The notes: generated by a model from the letters alone, not told the origin. 33,277 nt of DNA from Verrucomicrobiota bacterium (GCA_037139415.1 JBAXGN010000079.1:1-33277); one strand, 5' to 3'; positions 18,201 to 26,545 are shown, counted from the first letter of the stretch. Translations and numbers: made by a program.

Positions 18201-18415
18201 AGGCGAAGTTCTGGTGGATTTCCGAGCGCGGCAAGGGGGATCGGTTGGAACTTAAAGCCATTGAGGCGGAAGACCGTCAATTCGCTGAAAAGGTCAACCT
18301 CCAAGTGGCCAATCTTTCGCTGAACACCATGAATGAGCGGGATGGCATGTTCTGGATGGATAATCCGCGGTTTGAAGTCAGCTTTGACATGGCTGGGAAG
18401 ACCGGGAAACGATGA
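15257..18415 (+). CDS. SrfB-like actin/Hsp70-fold ATPase
   Basis: 1052 residues, cytoplasmic (no signal peptide or membrane helix). VDLIVDLGNTRTVCLLLEH (phosphate-1 loop, DLGNTRT at 198-204) and MNLDIGGGTTDWAVIDY (phosphate-2 loop, DIGGGTTD at 583-590) are the two signature loops of the actin/Hsp70/ParM fold. A further VVGAALFQEIANG segment fits the adenosine-binding region. Length, the N-terminal domain of about 190 residues before the first loop and the large insert between the loops agree with SrfB (COG4457, PF07520). In Salmonella, srfB and srfC are neighbours in the srfABC operon, of unclear function. Adjacency to the P-loop protein here supports the assignment of both. The likely role is an ATP-driven switch or assembly factor; the biochemistry is inference. 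Confidence 0.8.
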   Translation: MPDIFQSDLKLKELPVLDNTGHQFFICKLREFYEPDAEVTGPAQQQLKASLEGVKKFLPHLVQENQGPFMVWSKEYPWIRFRYVLEENEPCIIIAVDTTMATADRGLLYYMTPAEVPVSTPAGSSEEEVGPYVARGRQELVDGQYPTGQVPLTELPIMKKPDTKKCQGFPSSFPINCVVDFTQLSVREGCIQVDLIVDLGNTRTVCLLLEHKGTDKARAFGGRVMALGVTPRGRPFEQPTPKETAKDIRRFIKQYAIVDSWLLLHRPLFSHLEPTIKDISAIRNQQNAFEQLRKKKYPESNLPGVWFGPPKEVEDALTGGMQWMKPWLIPQTFVEISPALIGGGKADEGAYRKFAQVSLKEGARFYLSSPKRYSWDERPTAMGDNPEWKMVNDFDPDQEAFLSLNGTFRYFMDDGAKACDRNPDENNDQILGRGPSALITHEGLSCHPVRDAIAWFALSLLETAHRQINSVYYRALWPERKDIRRQLVNVRVTYPTGWTHEERDRYLAQWKRAINLFSVAHLTDPRSVKDGGQRPTLTEESLDEAVSSQLPVIYSEIKVLGNNVPAWLSLYGDGSKVTVMNLDIGGGTTDWAVIDYQKMEKGDTYLQAMVKFKDGCNIAGDVLVKKVIERVLLPGWVKASDVSSLAGNTSWTTTIEQLLYDPGCQAVRFVDPCARLKMNRIVRLVLVPLANKILEMLVTNAGKPIEPLDIQKCIADGTIALQPIDDLNKLCLGLLEGSNQESSGGEPVSVFSPEAKVAWEQRVVDECIEDTFGKALFTRIRSLVTRYSVNLLICSGKPSEIPQVREQIHRYFPLLPQRIIHSRNYQAGEWYPDSFRTKDGKIDDAKTVTVVGAALFQEIANGDLSNNFNLEVKVGEEEDNYSREYAWGLLPDVKTGESLFQKGLFSQEDYRNFKRLDDTHIYVEKTIDHIPLGCRVGRVIDNQGGGFGLSDEEKVLPSQVYVLEYTGRELTKTELLRPVYCKAKFWWISERGKGDRLELKAIEAEDRQFAEKVNLQVANLSLNTMNERDGMFWMDNPRFEVSFDMAGKTGKR

Positions 18416-18540
18416 CATGAAGCATCGCTGATGGGTGGAACAAGCCGGGGAACGACAACGTAATTTGGCGGGTTTGTTTTAATAATAAGTTAGCACTGAT
18501 TAATATGCAGCCTCGTAGATTAGGCGATGGAAAGGTGTTT

Positions 18541-20307
18541 ATGAAACGGAGTTTTCACCGGTTGTGCAAAGCCGGCGTGCAGTGGTTGACTATCCTCGCG
18601 CTGGTCACGGTGTGCCAGTCAGGGATTGCTGCGGATACAAATAAGCCGGCGGTTGTTGTCGCCACAGAGCCGGTGAATGCTGGTTCTGTGAAGACCAATC
18701 CTCCGGCAGTTGCAGTGCCGGCTCCGCCTGCCCCACAAGCGCCCACCGCCGCTACTCTCACACCGGTTATTACGACGCCGGGTACGCCATCCTTGACCAA
18801 GGCGGATTTGGATGGTGTTGCGGCGGAAATTAAAGCGGCCAAGGTGGAGTTGGAGAAGGCCAATGCCACGATCAAGGAGGTCGGCGGCAAGGGGTTGTTG
18901 TACGCGCTGGTGGTTTTGCTGGTGCTCTGCACCTCCGGTGTAGTGGTGTATATGCACTTGATGCTGGTCAATAAAAACCCTTTCAACGTGGCGCTAAAAA
19001 CGCTGCTCGACGAATTCAAAAAGCAGTTGAATCCCATTGCTGCCTCGGTGGCGGAAATGAAGGGGCAGATCGAACAGACGGGGCAGTTGCTGCAACAGCA
19101 GCAACTCGTCGCGGAGGAGATCAAGGGGCAGCAGGTTAAATTAAAAGAGGCGGCGGAAGCGTTTGCCGGAAAAGCCGAAAAACTCGAAAAACAATATCGG
19201 GAAACCCTCGAATCTGAAACGCGCAAGTTTATCGAAAAAACGGATCAGACAGCCGCGCATCTCCAACAGGGGATTGCCAAAGTCCAAACGGAAGTGGACA
19301 ACGCCCGCGACCTGCTTGTGCAGATGGCCACCGAGAATGCCGAAAAAATCCGCGTCCAAAGTGAGACGGCGGTACAAAGCATGCAGGATGAAGCCGAGCG
19401 GAGCATGGGTGGGGTGAATGAAAAGGTCGGGCAAGCCATGGCGGGCGCGCATGAGGCCATTCAAACCTCGCTAAACGCGATCTGCGATTCCGTGAATCAT
19501 ACGGTGAGTGGAATTCAGGATGCGGTGGGGACGAGCGTTGGCAGCATTCGCGATTCGGTGGAGCAATCCGCCCACTCGATTCGTACGGCGGCGGAAGAAT
19601 CCATTCAACGGCAGGATGTTGAAGTGCAACGATTCCTGGAACAACAGGGCGCGTTGATTGAGCAAAAACTGGACAAGGCGCATCTGGACGCCTTGGGGCA
19701 GAGCGTTTCCACCCTCACCAGCGATCTCTCGAATCTTCAGTCCCGTCTGGATGGCGTGCTCACCCAGTTTCAGGAAATTGAAGCCCGCATCGGCCAGTTC
19801 TCCGAAAAAATCGCCCGGCAGGACGCCGCGCTGCATGGCCAGGTCTGGCCGATTCCGTTCCAGGAAAATCAGCCCCTGTTCCTCGTCCGGCAAGGGATTG
19901 AGCAGAAGATGAAGGAGGAAGATCCCACCGCCGCCGATCTGTTTGGCGCGCTCTTCAATTTGAGCGCCGCGTTGCGCAACGATAACCCCAATCCCGTCAA
20001 AATCGGTGAATTGCTGCACAACGCGAGCATCGCCGCGTATGCCTTTTGGCGAGCGCAGGGAGTCGATACCTTCGACGTAACGCGGGAATGGTCTGAGGCA
20101 TTCCAGAAAATGCTGAATGATCTCGCGATGCCATTGGAAATCGAACCGGTCTATGATAATTCACCGTTCGATATGAGCAAGATGCGCTGCGCCGACGGTT
20201 CTTCGGCCAACCGCATCAAGGTCCGCGAAACAACCTCCTGGGCCATCTGGTCCAAAAATGGGGATGACCGTAAAATTTTAAAACACGCGCTCGTTTTAAC
20301 TGTGTAA
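18541..20307 (+). CDS. Exported single-pass membrane protein with long coiled coil
   Basis: 588 residues. ATG 18541 is chosen because it gives a signal peptide (residues 1-28, ending QSGIAA) and has GGAAAGG eight bases upstream; an in-phase ATG at 18505 adds 12 residues. A Pro/Ala-rich extracytoplasmic segment (about 30-90) leads to a membrane helix at about 119-143 (LLYALVVLLVLCTSGVVVYM). Residues about 150-440 are heptad-rich coiled coil with apolipoprotein- or chemoreceptor-like pseudo-repeats (GxxxAVxxSVxSIRDSVE). A globular C-terminal domain follows (about 445-588; VWPIPFQENQPLFLVRQG, AAYAFWRAQGVD, ETTSWAIWSKNG). By topology the coiled coil and C-terminal domain are cytoplasmic, where they could meet the SrfB/SrfC-like proteins. 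I do not recognise the family. A 125-base gap separates it from the SrfB-like gene. Confidence 0.75.
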   Translation: MKRSFHRLCKAGVQWLTILALVTVCQSGIAADTNKPAVVVATEPVNAGSVKTNPPAVAVPAPPAPQAPTAATLTPVITTPGTPSLTKADLDGVAAEIKAAKVELEKANATIKEVGGKGLLYALVVLLVLCTSGVVVYMHLMLVNKNPFNVALKTLLDEFKKQLNPIAASVAEMKGQIEQTGQLLQQQQLVAEEIKGQQVKLKEAAEAFAGKAEKLEKQYRETLESETRKFIEKTDQTAAHLQQGIAKVQTEVDNARDLLVQMATENAEKIRVQSETAVQSMQDEAERSMGGVNEKVGQAMAGAHEAIQTSLNAICDSVNHTVSGIQDAVGTSVGSIRDSVEQSAHSIRTAAEESIQRQDVEVQRFLEQQGALIEQKLDKAHLDALGQSVSTLTSDLSNLQSRLDGVLTQFQEIEARIGQFSEKIARQDAALHGQVWPIPFQENQPLFLVRQGIEQKMKEEDPTAADLFGALFNLSAALRNDNPNPVKIGELLHNASIAAYAFWRAQGVDTFDVTREWSEAFQKMLNDLAMPLEIEPVYDNSPFDMSKMRCADGSSANRIKVRETTSWAIWSKNGDDRKILKHALVLTV

Positions 20308-20313
20308 ACCGCT

Positions 20314-23226
20314 ATGCCTGACAATTTGCCCAATTCTAATCCGAACCCGGCGCCGAAACCGGATGCCGACATGGAAACCGCTACCAACGCCGCGCCGGTC
20401 GCTGCCGCGTCGCCGGCCCTGCCCGTGCGCAAGTTGCCGCCGTATTGGATCCTCCGTACGGATGCCGGCGGCGGTAATTACTTCAGCCCGGGCACATTAC
20501 CGGTGGTCAAGGCCTTCAATGAGCGGTTAGCTCGTTTTTTAGCGGATACCAATTACGGGCCGTCGCCTGATGGCAAATGCAACCTGATTACCTACCTTCC
20601 GGGGAAAATCCCGATTGATCAGGTGCGCGATTTCCGGTACATCACCGAGACCGAACTAAAAGCGTTCGAGCGGGCCGCCAATTCTTTTTACGCCAAAGCC
20701 GATCCCGACGCCAAGACGCCGTTGCACGCCAAGGAACTGCGCAAGAATTTCCGGCTGCCCGATCCCAAATTGGAACCGGACGCCTACCGGGTCTATGGGG
20801 ATAAATATGATCCCAAGCTGCTGGTATTTTGGGGGTGTGAAAAGAATCAGGGATCGTCCCTGCCGCTGATCCGCTATGACCGCCTTGGCTACAAGAGCAC
20901 CAGTGTCTATGACCGCCTCAAGGAATTGCTGCTTTCCTGGGAGGAACAACAGCGTCAGGCGATCGAACTGATCAAGGAAATCAATGACCCGCTGGGGCGC
21001 TTTATCGCCTCCCCGGTGTTTGAAAAAGGCAAGCTCGTCAAGATTCTCACCCGCACCGGCACGGAAATCCCGCTGGACCAGCTCAAAAAGCTCAAGCCGC
21101 TGCCCAAGCGCAGTCTGGCGCGCGGCGAGTTTGCCGCCTTCCGCAAGGCCTGCATGGACTTCTACGCCAAGGCCCACCCGGAAGAGGCGGATGCCGAGGA
21201 AAATGAAAATTTGCCGGTGGGCGAACAGAAAAAGCCCGCCGTGGGCAGCTACGAGAAAGAGCTGCGACGCAACTTCCGCCTGCCCGACCCGGATCGCATG
21301 CCGGATTGTTTCTGGATGTTCAAGGGTCGGCTGTTCGTGCTCTATGGCGATCCGTACCTGGTGAAGGAAAACTGCCTGCCGCTCTGCACCGATACGGTAC
21401 TGGGCGTGCCCGTCGCCCCGGCTTCCAAGCCGGGGGCCAAGGCCGAGGAGGATGTGGATTTCGTCGAGAAAAAATCCAAGGCCGCCCCGCCGCCCGCTCT
21501 CACGGTGGTGGACAAGCTGAAATTGCGCGAGAAGTCTGCCGCCGTCGTTCTGGCCATCGCCGGTGGCGTGGTGGGACTGATGCTGGTGGGTGCATTGGTA
21601 GCCTATTTGAGCATAGATAAAACACCGCCGGTTATCACGGGGGCTGAAATCAGCAATGACGTGAAGATGGATCCGCCCAATAAGCGCAATAAATTGGTGG
21701 TCGTATTCAACAAGCCGGTTGCGCCGGAATCGGTGACGAAAGCCAAGTATGATCTCAAGTCGGCAAGTGGCAACAGCCTGATGAAGATCAGCCAAGCTGA
21801 GCCGGATCCCACGGACAAAAAGCGCCTCATACTGACGCTTTCGGAAACGGTTCGAGAAACCGATAACTACAGCCTGCACATTGAGGGGGTTACTGATACC
21901 ACCCGGCAAAAGAATCAGGTGGACAAAAATAAACCCGTTTCGGTTGTGGCCGCCGATTTGCGTCCGCCGGGCTGCGTCAGTGTTTCGGCGGGAGAAAGCC
22001 TGAATAAATTATTGGTCGAGTTTGATGAACCGGTCGGCAAAGCCAGTGCGGAATCGGAAAAGAATTATCAGGTTGCCGGTATGAATATCACGGCGGCACA
22101 GGTGACGGATCCACGCTTGATCGTTCTTCAGGCGGATAAGTCCTTTGAGATGAACAAGGACTATTCCTTGACGATCAAGCTCGTGGAAGATCAGTCCATC
22201 GCGCATAAATCCATGGGAACCGTGACGGTGCCGTTCAAGTATGTGGATAACACGCCGTTAAAGGTGCTGGCAGTCAACGCCACGGAGAACCAATGGACGA
22301 TCACCATTGATTTCAGCAAGCCGGTGGACTCGGCCACGGCGCAGGATGTGTCTTATTTCACCATCAAGAATCCCGACCTCAAAGTCCTGTCCAGCAAACC
22401 GCGCGGGGAACGCTCGGTGGTGCTGACCACGGACTTACTTACTGTCGGGAGCAAATATCAGCTCGCGGTGCGCGGCGTGAAGAGCGTTACCGGACGGCTG
22501 GTGGATGCCACCAACGAATTCATCTATAACCCGCCGGACAAGGAGTCACCGGTCGCGCAAAGCCCGCTGTTGAGCCAGGATGGCGCGAAGCTGATTGTGC
22601 CTTTCAGCAAGGTCCTGAATTCCAAGCTGGTTGGGGCGACATTCTCACTTAAAGTGGACATGGGTGGAAACTTGAAGGATTGGTCCGGGCAGCCCAAGCC
22701 CTCAATGGGCAGCAAAGATAGTGAAGTGGTTTTGGACTTGGGCGCCAAACTGGATCAGGGAAGCTACCTGTTGTGCTACGATAAAGTATCCGATATTTTC
22801 GGAAACTCCAAATCCAATGCGGTGAGCTTCAATTCCGAACTGCCCGGTGGTCGCATGATCCCCAGCATCATTCAGGCGGACACGGATATTGAGGGCAAGA
22901 GCGAGTTTAAGTTTGTGCTGACCGAAGGGAAGAGCAATTTGGAGGATGGTTGCTTCGCCGCGTCCAACTTTGAAGTGGCGTCAGGGGACGCCAAGCTCAC
23001 TGTCGCGGGCGTGGACCCTGAAGAGAAGAAACACCCGAGCGGTCGCCTTATCACGATTGTGACGGTAAAATTCGATGCGGCCACCAAGTTGCCGGCCAAT
23101 GTCAATTTGCGCTGGTTGAATGTGAAAATGAAAGGTTTTGCGAAATTGTACAATGTGCCGGTGAATGGTCCTTATCGGGTGGGCGGTGGGGTAATTGCTC
23201 CGCCAACACCACCACCAAATCCTTAA
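20314..23226 (+). CDS. Single-pass membrane protein: duplicated cytoplasmic domain plus extracytoplasmic Ig-like repeats
   Basis: 970 residues, starting six bases after the preceding stop, so translationally coupled. There is no signal peptide. The N-terminal 400 residues contain two copies of a domain with the pattern FYAKAxP...KELR(K/R)NFRLPDP...VxxG, the first near 113-180 and the second near 271-350 (FYAKA at 125 and 283). The membrane helix is at 409-431 (AAVVLAIAGGVVGLMLVGAL). After it come about five Ig-like repeats with strands such as NKLVVVFNKPV, NKLLVEFDEPV, WTITIDFSKPV and AKLIVPFSKVL, as in SbsA/Big_5-type domains. The topology is N-inside, C-outside. It ends in a Pro-rich tail. 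The family is not recognised; it probably links a cytoplasmic complex with the cell envelope. Confidence 0.78.
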   Translation: MPDNLPNSNPNPAPKPDADMETATNAAPVAAASPALPVRKLPPYWILRTDAGGGNYFSPGTLPVVKAFNERLARFLADTNYGPSPDGKCNLITYLPGKIPIDQVRDFRYITETELKAFERAANSFYAKADPDAKTPLHAKELRKNFRLPDPKLEPDAYRVYGDKYDPKLLVFWGCEKNQGSSLPLIRYDRLGYKSTSVYDRLKELLLSWEEQQRQAIELIKEINDPLGRFIASPVFEKGKLVKILTRTGTEIPLDQLKKLKPLPKRSLARGEFAAFRKACMDFYAKAHPEEADAEENENLPVGEQKKPAVGSYEKELRRNFRLPDPDRMPDCFWMFKGRLFVLYGDPYLVKENCLPLCTDTVLGVPVAPASKPGAKAEEDVDFVEKKSKAAPPPALTVVDKLKLREKSAAVVLAIAGGVVGLMLVGALVAYLSIDKTPPVITGAEISNDVKMDPPNKRNKLVVVFNKPVAPESVTKAKYDLKSASGNSLMKISQAEPDPTDKKRLILTLSETVRETDNYSLHIEGVTDTTRQKNQVDKNKPVSVVAADLRPPGCVSVSAGESLNKLLVEFDEPVGKASAESEKNYQVAGMNITAAQVTDPRLIVLQADKSFEMNKDYSLTIKLVEDQSIAHKSMGTVTVPFKYVDNTPLKVLAVNATENQWTITIDFSKPVDSATAQDVSYFTIKNPDLKVLSSKPRGERSVVLTTDLLTVGSKYQLAVRGVKSVTGRLVDATNEFIYNPPDKESPVAQSPLLSQDGAKLIVPFSKVLNSKLVGATFSLKVDMGGNLKDWSGQPKPSMGSKDSEVVLDLGAKLDQGSYLLCYDKVSDIFGNSKSNAVSFNSELPGGRMIPSIIQADTDIEGKSEFKFVLTEGKSNLEDGCFAASNFEVASGDAKLTVAGVDPEEKKHPSGRLITIVTVKFDAATKLPANVNLRWLNVKMKGFAKLYNVPVNGPYRVGGGVIAPPTPPPNP

Positions 23227-23317
23227 GTTTATTATTTACTTGCAACCTAAACGCGCTTTTGGTAGTAAAGTCGATGTCTAGCGAGACAAGAGCAATTGTT
23301 GATTGTCAAAATATAAT

Positions 23318-25114
23318 ATGAAAATCATGAATAAAGTTCTGTTGGCCGCCTGCTTGGGTGCCTCAAGCCTTATCTGTGGCGCACAGAATGTGACGTATAA
23401 TACCCTGATTCGGGAGCAGGCGCTGTTCCGCAACTATATCTCCTCTGGCAATAATGAGTTTGAAAATGCCAAAAAGAATCAGGAGGCCGGACAATGCACG
23501 TTGGCAGAACGTGTGTTGGTCAAAGCGTATGTGTATCTGGACCGCGCAGAGGATTCCTGGTCCCTGCCAGAAAATCACGAGGAACGCATTATTCGCGTCG
23601 TGGATTACCCGTTGCTTCAGTCGCGCAATGGGGCGCTCAAGTCGCTGCAGGAAGGCTTGAACAAGCTGCGTACGTCCCAACGTGATTCCTATCGCGTCTT
23701 GGAAGATTACCGGGACACCCGTTTCAAACGCGCCTGCCCGGATAGCGGCAAAATGCTGGAGGCATATCTGCGAGTACGGCAGCAATACAAGGGCACTGAT
23801 TCTTGGAGCAATATGCTGGCTCAGGTGATGCGCCAGATAGATTCTGGCAACCCAAATTTAGTAATAACAAACAAGCAGGGGGAAAAGTTTGACCTTGGTT
23901 CCAACGCTCAGCAAGTGACTCAGACCGATAGCACTTTGGAACAGTTGCGCAATGAAGGATTATCTCCTGCCGACGCCGCCGCTGCGGTCGCCGCTCTCAA
24001 CAATGGGGATATCGCCACCTTGCTGGCTTTGGCTAAAAAATATCCCGGCAGCAAGACCATTGCCGACATGCTGGCGAAAGCCTGCTTAAAAGCGGGGATT
24101 TCTCAGCAAGATACCGCCGCGCTCATTAACGCCATCCGCACGGGTGATCTCCAAACCGTGGCTAACATTCTGAATAATTATAAAAATAATCCTGCCGTTG
24201 CCGGCGTTGCGGATGCTTTAAAAAATCTTGGAGTTCCCATACCTCCTCCAGGAGGGGCTTCTATCAATAACATCACCACTGATCCCAATACCGCGGCTGC
24301 TTACGTGGCCCAGTTGAAGAGTGAAGGATTATCCGATGCTGATGCGCAAGCGGCGATTGATGCATTCAAGAACCGGGATTTGAAGAAACTAGCTGAGTTG
24401 TTAAAAAAATATCCCAATAGCAAGACGTTGGCCGCACTGATGGAAACGCTGTGTGTTCAATTGGGTATGAAACCGGAAGATGCCAAAAAGCTGGTGGATG
24501 CAATTAAAACTGGCGATACCGCTACCATCAATAATATTGTAAGTAATTATAAATCATTGATTCCTGAGATTGCGGGTGTGATCCCTCCCGGTCCTGGCCC
24601 TGGCGGCCCTGGCGCAGGTCCCGGGCCAGTACCCTCTGGCCCGCTCTCTGATCAGATGAAAGGCCAGCGTGTTGACGATGATCCAGATTGGCCGGATCCG
24701 GTGTTTAATCCCTCGAAAAACGAAATCACCCAGGGGCCGATGTTCAAGCGCGTCTATTCCGATAAGAAAGGTGGACGCCTGATTGAAGAAGTTGAAATGA
24801 ACCGTAAATTCCGAATTGACGGTGATAAATTAGGCAAAGCAGAAGTCACGATTGGTAAAAAATCCACATGGGCCATGACCATTCAGAAAGGTGGTTCAGG
24901 TTACCAGGTGTTGAACCTCAGCTTGGATGGTGGCGAAATTACGGTGACCGACTGGAAAGTCAGCGGTCAGGGGAACGTTATCAAGACCGGCACCGGCACC
25001 GAAATCGTGGTGGATTTCCCGGCCTCCGGGCGTTATACCATCTGGGCTAAGGGTACCACCAAGCCCAATAACTCGCGCTTTGAAATAGAAGAGCAAGTGG
25101 ACTTTACCAAGTAA
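23318..25114 (+). CDS. Exported protein with duplicated helical repeats and C-terminal beta domain
   Basis: 598 residues from ATG 23318; a TTG at 23303 would only extend the signal peptide. The signal sequence is IMNKVLLAACLGASSLICGAQ, cut probably after CGA. LAAC could be a lipobox, but the hydrophobic stretch before it is very short. A helical domain (about 25-180) is followed by two homologous helical units, about 208-297 and 331-425, sharing EGLSxADAxAA, NxDLxxLxxLxKKYPxSKT and AIxTGDxxTxxNIxxNYK. A Pro/Gly linker (GPGPGGPGAG, about 428-445) leads to a beta-rich C-terminal domain (about 446-598). It is the last gene of the cluster, followed by an intrinsic terminator. The family is unknown; it may be the extracytoplasmic partner of the Ig-like membrane protein. 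Confidence 0.75.
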   Translation: MKIMNKVLLAACLGASSLICGAQNVTYNTLIREQALFRNYISSGNNEFENAKKNQEAGQCTLAERVLVKAYVYLDRAEDSWSLPENHEERIIRVVDYPLLQSRNGALKSLQEGLNKLRTSQRDSYRVLEDYRDTRFKRACPDSGKMLEAYLRVRQQYKGTDSWSNMLAQVMRQIDSGNPNLVITNKQGEKFDLGSNAQQVTQTDSTLEQLRNEGLSPADAAAAVAALNNGDIATLLALAKKYPGSKTIADMLAKACLKAGISQQDTAALINAIRTGDLQTVANILNNYKNNPAVAGVADALKNLGVPIPPPGGASINNITTDPNTAAAYVAQLKSEGLSDADAQAAIDAFKNRDLKKLAELLKKYPNSKTLAALMETLCVQLGMKPEDAKKLVDAIKTGDTATINNIVSNYKSLIPEIAGVIPPGPGPGGPGAGPGPVPSGPLSDQMKGQRVDDDPDWPDPVFNPSKNEITQGPMFKRVYSDKKGGRLIEEVEMNRKFRIDGDKLGKAEVTIGKKSTWAMTIQKGGSGYQVLNLSLDGGEITVTDWKVSGQGNVIKTGTGTEIVVDFPASGRYTIWAKGTTKPNNSRFEIEEQVDFTK

Positions 25115-25140
25115 ACTTCACCAAACGTGAACGATTACAA

Positions 25141-25172
25141 GCCCTCTGGAAATTTTCCGGAGGGCTTTTTCT
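25141..25172 (+). terminator. Strong intrinsic terminator ending the Srf-like cluster
   Basis: GCCCTCTGGAAA and TTTCCGGAGGGC form a stem of about 12 pairs with one mismatch and a very short loop, directly followed by TTTTT. It lies 27 bases after the last stop codon and marks the transcriptional end of the five-gene cluster. Confidence 0.9.
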
Positions 25173-25210
25173 TGAATCCGGGCGGGGTTTTATGCGTCAA
25201 TCTTAACACT

Positions 25211-26545
25211 ATGAATAACACGTCTTGCGGATCAAAATTACGGCGGCGTCATTTTTTGGCGGCAACGGGTCTGGCGGTGACTGCCCCCATGATTGTTCCG
25301 TCCAGCGTCTTTGGGGCGGATGGTGTTCCTGCTCCCTCCAATCGCATCACCATGGGTGTGGTGGGCTGGGGCATGCAGGGGCCGGGCAACACCGGCAATT
25401 TCCTGCGTGAGGTAGATTGTCAGGTGGTAGCCGTGTGCGATCTGGATAAAAAGCATCTGGAAAGCGCGGCCAATAAAATCAATGGCCAGTATAAAAATCA
25501 GGATTGTAAGACGTATCATGATTTCCGCGAGCTGATGGCCCGCAAGGATATTGATACCGTGATGCTGGCGGTGCCGGATCACTGGCATCTACTTGCCGCT
25601 CAGGAGGCCGCCAAAAACAAAAAGGACATTTACGGCGAAAAGCCGCTGGCGCGCACCATCGCCGAGCAGCAGGCCATCGTCAAGGCAGTGCAGGATAACA
25701 AACGTGTCTGGCAGACGGGTTCCTGGCAACGGTCTGAAGCGAACTTCCACAAGGCCGCTGAAATTGTGCGCAACGGCATGATCGGCAAACTCACCCGGGT
25801 TGAGGTCGGTTTGCCGAGCGGGCACTCTGATTTCGCTAAAACCAAGGATAAAACCGCCATCACCCAGCCGCCAGCGGAGCTGGATTACGAATTCTGGATT
25901 GGCCCATCCAAAATGGAGCCGTACATCGAAGCCCGTCTCCACAAAAATTGGCGCTGGAATTACAACACCGGCGGCGGTCAGTTGCTGGATTGGATCGGCC
26001 ACCATTGCGACATTGCCCATTGGGGCATGGGTGACGACACGAAGATCGGGCCGATGGAAATTGAAGGCAAAGGAGAATTTCCGGCACCCGACGCGGTCTG
26101 GAACACGTGTACCACGTACCGGATTACGGCGAAATATCCGGATAATATTGTGATGACTATCGCCGGTGGCCACAAGGATATTCGCGGCGGCACCAAATGG
26201 ATTGGCACCGATGGCTGGGTGTGGGTGAATCGCGGCGGAGCGTTTGAATCATCCAACCCTGCTTGGAGTGATTTCAAAACTCTTCCCGAGGAACAGCGAA
26301 AGATCAAGTTGATCAAAACCAAGGGGCATTATCGCAACTTCCTGGATTGCGTGAAATCACGCGAGCGCACCGTTGCACCGGTGGAAGTGGCGCATCATTC
26401 CGCCATTCCGGGTCACTTGGGGTTGATCGCCATGTTGGTGGGACGCAAGATCAAGTGGGATGCGCAGAACGAAGTGATCGTCGGCGATGCCGAGGCCAGC
26501 AAACTGCTTACCCGCGCCTACCGTCCGCCGTGGAAAATGGCGTAA
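25211..26545 (+). CDS. Tat-exported Gfo/Idh/MocA-family oxidoreductase
   Basis: 444 residues from ATG 25211. The N-terminus has a twin-arginine type signal (KLRRRHFLAATGLAVTAP) cut near SVFGA. The NAD(P)-binding fold follows: ITMGVVGWGMQGPGNTGNFL with a GxGxxGxG-like glycine pattern, then VVAVCDLDKKHLE. EKPLARTIAEQ contains the family EKP motif whose lysine is usually catalytic. WNYNTGGGQLLDWIGHHCDIAHWGMG matches the second-domain active-site region of planctomycete and verrucomicrobial members. These enzymes oxidise or rearrange sugar derivatives; the substrate is unknown. An upstream in-phase start at 25127 lies within the terminator region and is rejected. Confidence 0.9.
   Translation: MNNTSCGSKLRRRHFLAATGLAVTAPMIVPSSVFGADGVPAPSNRITMGVVGWGMQGPGNTGNFLREVDCQVVAVCDLDKKHLESAANKINGQYKNQDCKTYHDFRELMARKDIDTVMLAVPDHWHLLAAQEAAKNKKDIYGEKPLARTIAEQQAIVKAVQDNKRVWQTGSWQRSEANFHKAAEIVRNGMIGKLTRVEVGLPSGHSDFAKTKDKTAITQPPAELDYEFWIGPSKMEPYIEARLHKNWRWNYNTGGGQLLDWIGHHCDIAHWGMGDDTKIGPMEIEGKGEFPAPDAVWNTCTTYRITAKYPDNIVMTIAGGHKDIRGGTKWIGTDGWVWVNRGGAFESSNPAWSDFKTLPEEQRKIKLIKTKGHYRNFLDCVKSRERTVAPVEVAHHSAIPGHLGLIAMLVGRKIKWDAQNEVIVGDAEASKLLTRAYRPPWKMA

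Noticed and set aside
20656-21909. 417-codon minus-strand open frame
   Set aside because: Antisense to the membrane protein with the duplicated domain; no recognisable motif.
23240-23268. Internal promoter before the fifth cluster gene (TTGCAA, 17 bases, TAGTAA)
   Set aside because: The -10 box matches poorly, and the gap of 91 bases is compatible with read-through from the cluster.
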